Shown here: piece after piece, positions 57,549 to 64,000 of the stretch | Layout of the letters: each line of letters starts with the position of its first letter | Numbering within the stretch: position 1 is the stretch's first letter | NCBI RefSeq assembly: GCF_026745355.1 | Contig: NC_079209.1 | Span: 27,645,558 to 27,709,557, forward strand | Direction: 5' to 3' | Origin: Beta vulgaris subsp. vulgaris | Taxonomy: Eukaryota > Streptophyta > Magnoliopsida > Caryophyllales > Amaranthaceae | DNA: 64,000 nt | Position numbers and translations under genes: made by a program | Notes under the pieces: generated by a model | What the model saw: only the letters and a program-made list of their open reading frames with translations | Databases searched by the model: none | What the model was told of the DNA's origin: nothing

Positions 57549-57861
57549 TCTGATCTCCCGAGCATCTCTTTATAGCTCCATGCAAAGACATCTTTATACT
57601 CCATGAGTAGCTCAAGATATGCTTTTTCTTCTTCGTGGGTAAGCAATGCACTGACAAAAATTGGTCGTGGCTCATCTGGAGTGCCAAGACCCAACTCTTT
57701 TAGATCGTCTACTGTGGACTGACCTCCATCTTCAAGTGTTTTCGGGGGGCCTCGGTCGTTTCCACTTCCTTATCTTGGCCTTCAGCTTCACAAACCGTGA
57801 CATGATTGCAGGAGCAGCCGTTTCTTCATCTTACCCTTCATAATCGGACAATAGAGGGCTT

Positions 57862-58980
57862 TTATTTTGTGAGAACTACAGTGTGGCCTCGCACAGTAAG
57901 AGACTTCCCCACTTTTACCTCTAAAGTTGAGAAACGCTTCATTCGAGATGGTATGGTACTTCTGACCTCCTTCTCCAATTTGAATTCATCTTCCACCTTT
58001 ATTGCATCCTTCCGACGCCATTGTTGTTTGGAATTGACTTTGCTTTTTCCAATCCGACTGAAGACAGATTTCTTGCATTGCGTGTCTTTTCCCAGTCTTT
58101 TGAAGACACTTCTTTTAGATGAATATTGTGTTGCATCTTTGCGCCTTCTAGCTAGCCGTTGAAGGATCGAACTTGACGATGGAGACTTTTTTCGTCCTTC
58201 AAACCTGTCAAATACCGAAGATTGTGGTTGGATCAAAGCAGGTTTAATACTGTCAAAGACAGATTCCATCCTGACTGGAAAAGTATTTTCTCCTTCACTT
58301 TCCTCCAATTCTTCAACTGCGATGTATTGTGTTGCTTGTATTGGTTTTCGTCGTGCTGTTATCCTAACCGGCTTAGATTTCGTGAATCCCAGGCCAACCT
58401 TTATCACAAAAACACGCTCTCCTTGCTTTTGGAGGTTTTGCTGAGTTTCGTTAAAGCCATAAACTTTTGCTTTTATGACCTTCCCCATAGGCTCTGGATT
58501 AGAAAAATCATATTTAGACTTCTCCATAAGCTTATAAGCAACCGGGTCAAAGCCTTCTTTTCTCGAGCTTGGCATTTCTGATGATTTCTCAAACCCTGGA
58601 AGCGGCATGCTGCTTACTTTTGAATCATTTATCTTTTGCACTGGCAAAGTCATTCTTTTAGAAATAACTTGTTTTCTTTCACCCTACTTTGGTACAGGTT
58701 TCGCTTTTGCTTCGTCGCCCCCACATTGTGCAAAAGGAGATTGACCTTTCTCACGCCTCGACATTGGAATATAGCGCAGCACTGGCGCTGTTAAGGTAGA
58801 CTTGGCTACGTCCTCTTTCAAAGAGACCTTCTCATCCTTGTTTTCATCAATCTCTATGAACTCTGCTACGGCAAGTTTCTTCGAATGAAACTCCGCCTTG
58901 ATTGGCTCTTGCTTGACAATGACACTCTTTCCTGTAGATGCAATCTCTGCTGACAATGACACTCTTTCCTGTAGATGCAA
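57862..58980 (-). CDS. Gypsy-B linker ORF between protease and RT
   Basis: Two consecutive minus-strand frames: 58980-58684 (98 codons, with APVLRYIPMSRREKGQSPF) and 58653-57862 (263 codons). This linker between protease and RT is typical of Ogre-like Tat elements. The second frame has three spaced motifs, SVFDRFEG, SVFKRLGK and SVFSRIGK, in basic surroundings. A 32-bp tandem duplication (TGACAATGACACTCTTTCCT...) lies at about 58915-58980. No enzymatic motif is seen; the role is unknown. A stop at 58684-58686 separates the two parts, so the polyprotein is interrupted. Confidence 0.6.
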
Positions 58981-58989
58981 TCCTGCTGC

Positions 58990-60513
58990 TCAATATAAAA
59001 ACTTCGCATCGACAAAATTGGACTCAACTTCAGAGAATGGGTTCACATCTGCACTTACCTTTCTTTCACCATTTCTATAGTACTTGAGGCATTGATGCAA
59101 GGTTGACGCCACAACGCCATTTTCATTCATCCAGAGCCGCCCTAACAATAAGTTATAAGATGTCTTTGAGTCAATCACATGGAAGACTGTGGTTGCCATC
59201 ATTTCCCCTATAGACAAATCAACTCTGATCACTCCCATGGCTCGTTGACCTCCTAAATTAAATCCTTGTATCATAAAGCGGCTTTCCGACAAATCCTCCC
59301 CCGTGATCTTCAATTTCTCCATAGTAGCCTTAGGCATGATATTGACCGCGGACCCTCCATCAATAAGAATGCGGTTGATCTTTTGCTTTCGAATATACCC
59401 ACAAACAAATAGCGGTCTATTATGAGGTTTTAACCCCAACATAAGATCAGCATCTGTGAAAGTCAAGGCTGCGCTACACGCTGCACACAGATCAGGATGG
59501 TTGTCATAAATTCCTTGCTTAATATTTTCCTTAGATGTATAATGAGTAGGATTTTCTATGGCGCGTGCAAGAGCAAATCGCATTTCTTCTGGGAGGGAAA
59601 GAGCTTGTCGCCATCCCATGCATGAAGGAACTGTTTCCAGCAATGCAAGAATTTTGGCATCTCTCACAGGATCATTCCCATGATTGAGACTTTCTTTGGG
59701 AAGATGACTTTGTCCATCTCGTTCCTTTTCTTCTTCCACCACGTCACAGGTCACCATATTAACTAAAACTTTGTTGAAATATTCTTTAGGAAAGAATTCG
59801 ATTAAGGTGATGGGCATTCGTGCTTCCTGTTCAAGAAGATCAATAGGTAAGACATCATATTTTCTAATTGGTTTTGTCTCCTTCTTCACCTTAGAGCGTC
59901 TGGGATGTTTCTTCTTTTGTTGTCTTTTTCTTTGTCGAAGAGGTTGTGACTTTGGCATCACCTTCTTTTTCTTCTTCCTTCTTGTGACTAGAGTCCAGCC
60001 TTCTTCTTCTTCATGAGGCATGGGAACCAAATCTGAATACTCATGATGCGATGTGCATGACAAATTCACCACTTCCACCATAACTGGCTCCAGGCTTCCA
60101 AACTGAATGAGTCTTATTTGCTTCACCTGGTTGTTGGATGGGAAGGCTTCCCAAGTGACTGAAGCATGATTTGATTCCACCATATCATCAAGATCTAGAA
60201 CAATCTTCCCGTTATTGGCAAGTTGCATGATCTTCTCCTTCCGTGTAATGCACTTCTCGATAGGATGAATTACCAAACGGTGGTAACGACAATAGTTCAG
60301 ATCAGATGTTCTCCCCGCCTCTTCTGGTCGCTTGGACTCGGGCAATTCTATAATCCTCTTCTCGAGCAAATCCTCCAACATTCCCGCCAAGTCAGAATCT
60401 GGGAAGGGATACTTCTTAGCTTGCAATTCTTTCAACGTGAGTCTATCTGTCTTACCATTCTTGGCAAATGACCATTTCTTTTGCTCATTTTTTAGTTTTA
60501 GAGATATCTTCAC
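58990..60513 (-). CDS. Gypsy-B gag C-terminal region and protease, open 507 codons
   Basis: The longest open frame of the window. It begins inside gag (KWSFAKNGKTDRLTLKELQA; YCRYHRLVIHPIEKC, a degenerate nucleocapsid knuckle), passes a very basic stretch (RRKKKKKVMPKSQPLRQRKR), and ends in the protease. The protease has INRILIDGGSAVNIMPK (DGG in place of the usual DTG/DSG, typical of Ogre-like elements), FMIQGFNLGGQRAMGVIRVD and TSYNLLLGRLWM. The true start lies upstream in gag; M at 60513 is only the first Met of the open part. Confidence 0.85.
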   Translation of the reverse strand: MKISLKLKNEQKKWSFAKNGKTDRLTLKELQAKKYPFPDSDLAGMLEDLLEKRIIELPESKRPEEAGRTSDLNYCRYHRLVIHPIEKCITRKEKIMQLANNGKIVLDLDDMVESNHASVTWEAFPSNNQVKQIRLIQFGSLEPVMVEVVNLSCTSHHEYSDLVPMPHEEEEGWTLVTRRKKKKKVMPKSQPLRQRKRQQKKKHPRRSKVKKETKPIRKYDVLPIDLLEQEARMPITLIEFFPKEYFNKVLVNMVTCDVVEEEKERDGQSHLPKESLNHGNDPVRDAKILALLETVPSCMGWRQALSLPEEMRFALARAIENPTHYTSKENIKQGIYDNHPDLCAACSAALTFTDADLMLGLKPHNRPLFVCGYIRKQKINRILIDGGSAVNIMPKATMEKLKITGEDLSESRFMIQGFNLGGQRAMGVIRVDLSIGEMMATTVFHVIDSKTSYNLLLGRLWMNENGVVASTLHQCLKYYRNGERKVSADVNPFSEVESNFVDAKFLY

Positions 60514-60548
60514 CGGAGCAGATGTAGTGGTGATTGTAAATGACTCCT

Positions 60549-61114
60549 TTACAGAACTCTTGAAAGCTTATTAGTCTTCTTGAAGTCCTTCTTCTCCTTC
60601 TTGTACTCTGGAGAACTTCCTTCACGGTTGGTGATAGTAAGCTCCATATCATGGGCCCTTGTTGCCAATTCGTGAAAAGATTTTGGTTTTATACCGTGCC
60701 GAATGTACAAGAGATCCCATTTCATACCTTGAATGCACAACTCCACATCGGAAGTCTCTGACAAGCGATCCTTGCACTCCAGACTCAGAGCACGCCATCG
60801 GTTGATGTAATCAACTACAAGCTCGTCTTTACATTGTTTACTCTGTCATGCTTACTATGCGACGCGTACTGTAAAACTTGTTCATGAACTCTTCCTCCAT
60901 CTGGTTCCAACTGCTGATGGATTCTGGTGAAAGATCTGTGTACCAATAAAAGGTGATTTCTCTTAAGGGAACGAACAAATTGCTTAACAAGCAAATCTCT
61001 CGTGGTCTCAGCATTGTTGCAAGTCTCCACAAAATGTGCTATATGATGCTTAGGGTATCCTCTGCCATCAAATTGTTGAAATTTTGGAGGTTGATAGCTA
61101 CTTGGCATTTTCAT
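60549..61114 (-). pseudogene. Gypsy-B gag core, frameshifted
   Basis: KMPSSYQPPKFQQFDGRGYP and HIAHFVETCNNAETTRDLLV are in one frame; REITFYWYTDLSPESISSWN and MEEEFMNKFYSTRRIVSM are in the next. Then [20 protein letters not shown] and [15 protein letters not shown] follow. Together these are the Retrotrans_gag domain broken by at least two shifts. Confidence 0.85.
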
Positions 61115-61223
61115 CTTGCAATCCGCTGGGTATATGGCTTTACATAACGACGATTGCCATGAGAATCTCCAACCAATTGTATTTTGAGCACACTGGCTAT
61201 CATATCCTGGATTCTTTCAACAC

Positions 61224-61889
61224 TTATTGTTCTGGCTTTTCAAACTTCGAGCTATGTTTGGACCCGCGGCTTCGATTGTTTTCGGCATCCGAATCAGTTT
61301 TACTAGGGCGTTTTTCAAGCTTCTTCTGCAAGGCAGCAATCTGGACATCTTTTTCTTCTCCATCCTTCATCATCCTTTGGATGCAATTCTTCATCTCGAC
61401 CAATTGGTATTCAATTGTTTTGGCTTCATGTACCATGACAGTAGCAACGTCGGGTTCTTGAATTGCTTTGAACAGATGCAGAATTGACGGATGTAATGAT
61501 GAGGAGAAACCACTGTTACAATCATCATCATCGTCGGGCACGTTCATTGGTTCAAAGAGGGGATTCGAGGAGAACCCTTCGAGCAGTGCATCATCTGGCT
61601 TCTCATGTGTGAAAGGATTTACATTTAGTACAACAACTTCACACGCTCCAAGGAAAAGTGGCGCCATGGATGATTCTGAAGTGGATGAAAGACTTGGTTT
61701 AGTGCGCAATTTAGTAAGTATAAATGTCGCTCGCAAGTTGGAAGCAGCACTCCTGATAGCAGCCTTCTTCGTACCCCTAGTATGGAAACCAAGGGTTACA
61801 TCATCAATAAAATCACCCAGAGTCATGGATTTTCGCTGGAATTGATCAGGGTTCTCCACATCTAGATGAGAGATTTTCTTTGGTGCCAT
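61224..61889 (-). CDS. Gypsy-B gag N-terminal ORF
   Basis: ATG at 61889, about 57 bases inside the primer-binding site (MAPKKISHLDVENPDQFQRK). The protein is hydrophilic with an acidic patch (PDDDDD) and a predicted coiled coil near the end (EYQLVEMKNCIQRMMKDGEE, VQIAALQKKLEK). A stop after FEKPEQ at 61224 comes before the gag core, so in this copy it would be a separate ~221-residue product unless read through. Confidence 0.7.
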   Translation of the reverse strand: MAPKKISHLDVENPDQFQRKSMTLGDFIDDVTLGFHTRGTKKAAIRSAASNLRATFILTKLRTKPSLSSTSESSMAPLFLGACEVVVLNVNPFTHEKPDDALLEGFSSNPLFEPMNVPDDDDDCNSGFSSSLHPSILHLFKAIQEPDVATVMVHEAKTIEYQLVEMKNCIQRMMKDGEEKDVQIAALQKKLEKRPSKTDSDAENNRSRGSKHSSKFEKPEQ

Positions 61890-61945
61890 TGCTTGGAAAA
61901 GATTTGAACTTTGTTTGGAAAAAGAGATGAGTGGTAGAGATGTCC

Positions 61946-61965
61946 CACCGAGCGTGCCAAAAATT
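61946..61965 (-). promoter_or_regulatory. Gypsy-B primer-binding site
   Basis: The minus strand reads AATTTTTGGCACGCTCGGTG just inside the 5' LTR. The TTTGGCACGC core is of the kind seen in plant Tat-like elements; the priming tRNA is not assigned here. Confidence 0.6.
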
Positions 61966-62544
61966 TGTAAACACAAATTTTAGATGTCTGCAAAATAGAA
62001 TCAAAAGATGTGAACAAATGATAATTTTATTAATATAAAATTATGAGTACAATCTCTAATATAAATATCCACTGATTCATCTCCACGAATGATTTTATTT
62101 TCTTGAATGAGGGCCTCCGGCTTATCTCTTCAAGTATGGTTTTTAGAATAGAACGGCTTTGATGCTTGTTGTTCTTCTTCTAGGTTGGATGATTGGATTT
62201 GATTTGAATGCGTAGACTGGGAGAGTTTCTGAACTCTGGAGCAGCTTTTTCTCTCTCTTTTCTACTCTTCTCTTTTTTTTCCCCTGACAAATGAGGGAGA
62301 GCTCTCTATTTATAGAGTTAGGAGAACCCTAGGGTTTCCACTTGACCTGCCTCTTGGGCCTCATAGACATAACAGTCCAACTTTCATTTAATGAGTCCAA
62401 GACTCAATAATAAATGATTTAATTAAAATAGGCCACGTTTAATAGTGAGCCCAAATTAATTAATTTAGATGATCATTTATTAACAAAAGTCAACATTTGA
62501 CTTTAATGTGTGATGTGGCATAAAATAAAAATTTTATGCCTACA
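61966..62544 (-). repeat. Gypsy-B 5' LTR (579 bp)
   Basis: Minus-strand TATA box (TATAAATA) at 62307-62314. Few differences from the 3' LTR. Confidence 0.93.
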
Positions 62545-63443
62545 GACTCCCAATCCTAAGAACTAAGCTTCTTGATTGGGCACCTCCTTGGACTCTTCAT
62601 GGATCCCCATCTATTTTAGCCATGAGCCTTCTCTTATTGGGCTCGTCTTTGGATTACATAAGTATCAAAATAATTTAAACAATCTCTAAATTAAAATAAA
62701 TTACAAGATTACTTAACAATACATAGATCATATTTAAATTACAAAAATAAATCACGATTCGCAAATCTTATTTTCTAACTTAAATTTTGGGACATACTAG
62801 TAATTTATAGCAATTATATCAAATATAAAAATTGCCACATAAAATATCACATATTATACTTGCCAATAATCAAAATATTCTTAATTAAAGCAAGAGGATA
62901 AAATATTTAAGCTAGTACACCTAACTACCTAAAATATTGTATCCTAGTAAATCTAGCCAATTAATTTTTAATTACATTAAAGAATAAAATTATGGAATTA
63001 TATTCGACCTAGTCAAAATAACATAACTGGAATTTGCTTGATATTCTCAAAAATGTGTTTGACAAAAATTTTAAATTTTTTTTTGTAAATAGTTGGGCAG
63101 CATAACTGTGACTGACCAAGGATGCCCGGCCATCTAGAGATAAAAGTTATTCGAATAAAATCCAAGATCTAATCCATTTCGAATTGAAAATTCAAATCGG
63201 ATTTGAAATATGTTTGGATTGGATTCAGATTGAGTATTTTGAAAAATTAGATTTTGGGATCGGATTGGATTGAGGATACTTGGATCTGGATTGGGCTTAA
63301 GTGCTTATTCGATTTTTTTTTTTTAAAAAGCCTAGTCTATAGCTAAGTAGGCGTAACACTTCAACCTTTCCTCTGAAACCCTTACATCACTTAATTCCTC
63401 ATTTCCTAAACCTACTAGGCTGTTGGTTGTACTTAATTTATTT
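62545..63443. other. AT-rich region right of Gypsy-B, no gene seen
   Basis: Starts with GACTC, the right duplication of Gypsy-B. Mostly A and T, with a segment at about 63150-63290 rich in GGATTGGATT and ATCGGATT. No frame or RNA gene recognised. Confidence 0.5.
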
Positions 63444-63640
63444 CATCGAAAAACTAGAGTTGTAAAAAATTGAATTTTTGGATCGGATCCAATCTAGAGT
63501 ATAAAAAATCGGATTGGATTGGATCAAAAATTCAAACTCTAATTGGTTTGGATTCGGATTGTAAAATTGAAATCCAAATTTTATTCGTATCGAATTGGAT
63601 TAGGCCCTAATCCAAAGCGTACACCGAACTTTCACCCCTA
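63444..63640. repeat. Possible hAT-type MITE rich in GGATTGGATT
   Basis: The left edge TAGAGTTGTAAAA and, on the other strand, right edge TAGGGGTGAAAGT look like diverged hAT ends, and the interior is full of CCAATCC/GGATTGG motifs. The 8-bp flanks do not match, so the element call is weak. Confidence 0.3.
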
Positions 63641-64000
63641 TGCCCAGCCATGCTGCTGCTACTCCCAGTTACCTTGTCCGCCAGCCCCTCCCAGCAGATC
63701 ACTGGAGCAACCACCATAGCCCACCTGTTAGGGGTTCTGCCACCCAGCCATGGCTGCTCTTCTTCCTCCCTCCTTAAATTTTTATTTTTGTTTTGTGGGA
63801 AAGAAAGTAAATTTACAACTTCTTGCAAAAATAGTTTAGTGATCTAACTGAATTAAACATAAACTCCTTTATGCCTAATTGAGAAATTAATTTTTAGGGC
63901 TATTCACGTAAACTAATCTCTAATTCATACAAAATTCTTGTCATATGAATTAATTTGTCATACATAAACAATTGTAAATATTAAAAAACAGATTAATTAT
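63641..64000. other. Right end of window, no gene seen
   Basis: A short GC-richer stretch (63640-63770), then AT-rich DNA. Reading frames on both strands are short and unlike known proteins. Confidence 0.5.

Larger units (their letters stand above)
48873..62544 (-). mobile_element. Gypsy-B: Tat-like Gypsy retrotransposon, 13.7 kb
   Basis: The LTRs start TGTAAACACAAATTTTAG and end TTTTATGCCTACA, with flanks GACCC (left) and GACTC (right). On the minus strand: gag, a protease with DGGSA instead of DTG, a linker ORF, RT, RNase H, a second archaeal-type RNase H, integrase, then a ~5-kb 3' region with plant-mobile-domain copies and a MITE. The extra RNase H and DGGSA protease fit the Ogre/TatV side of the Tat lineage (inference). 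LTRs are very similar, so the insertion is fairly recent, but several frames are broken. Confidence 0.92.

Noticed and set aside
62545..64000. Possible LTR of Copia-A right of Gypsy-B
   Set aside because: I could not find LTR ends, a primer-binding site or a second copy to compare with.

Overview
The window is a block of nested plant transposable elements with no recognisable host gene, tRNA or rRNA. The CACTA, SIRE-like Copia, Tat-like Gypsy, MULE, LINE and plant-mobile-domain (PMD) families, together with AT-rich DNA, point to a flowering plant, most likely a eudicot with a repeat-rich genome. The species cannot be read from the sequence. All calls come from reading the sequence by eye, and exon borders are inferred from GT/AG signals and frame.

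Layout, left to right. Bases 1-1634 are the 3' part of a CACTA transposon, with a ~160-bp tandem array, a last exon, subterminal repeats and a terminus. 1643-3168 is a decayed LINE tail on the minus strand. 3169-9757 is a higher-order tandem array (~1.76-kb unit) built from LINE fragments plus a TATA-containing block, interrupted by a non-autonomous MULE (4665-5644) with a perfect 9-bp target duplication. 9758-10147 and 20762-23521 are the two halves of one Copia element (Copia-A, minus), split by a second, complete Copia (Copia-B, 10148-20761, 5-bp duplication ATATT).

A Tat-like Gypsy (Gypsy-A, plus strand) runs from 23964 to 48738 with the 5-bp duplication AGTTT. It is long because it holds a complete CACTA element (CACTA-2, 30979-42346, duplication ATT) and the 3' part of another Copia (Copia-C, about 45353-47855). 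Gypsy-A also has an antisense extra gene of the Transposase_28 type (45285 down to 42468). A second Tat-like Gypsy (Gypsy-B, minus strand, 48873-62544, near-perfect duplication GACCC/GACTC) carries a 313-bp Harbinger-type MITE and a ~1-kb-arm palindrome in which a PMD gene is duplicated head to head. 62545-64000 is AT-rich DNA with no gene seen.

Most pol genes are broken by stops and frameshifts. The exception is the second gene of CACTA-2: a 13-exon gene (37383 down to 31814) joining a TNPA-like region, a proline-rich repeat and a Ulp1-type cysteine protease. It reads open throughout, while the neighbouring TNP2 transposase gene has about five frameshifts. The points most worth a second look are this intact accessory gene, related tandem arrays in introns of both CACTA elements, the PMD palindrome, and the LINE-derived higher-order array.
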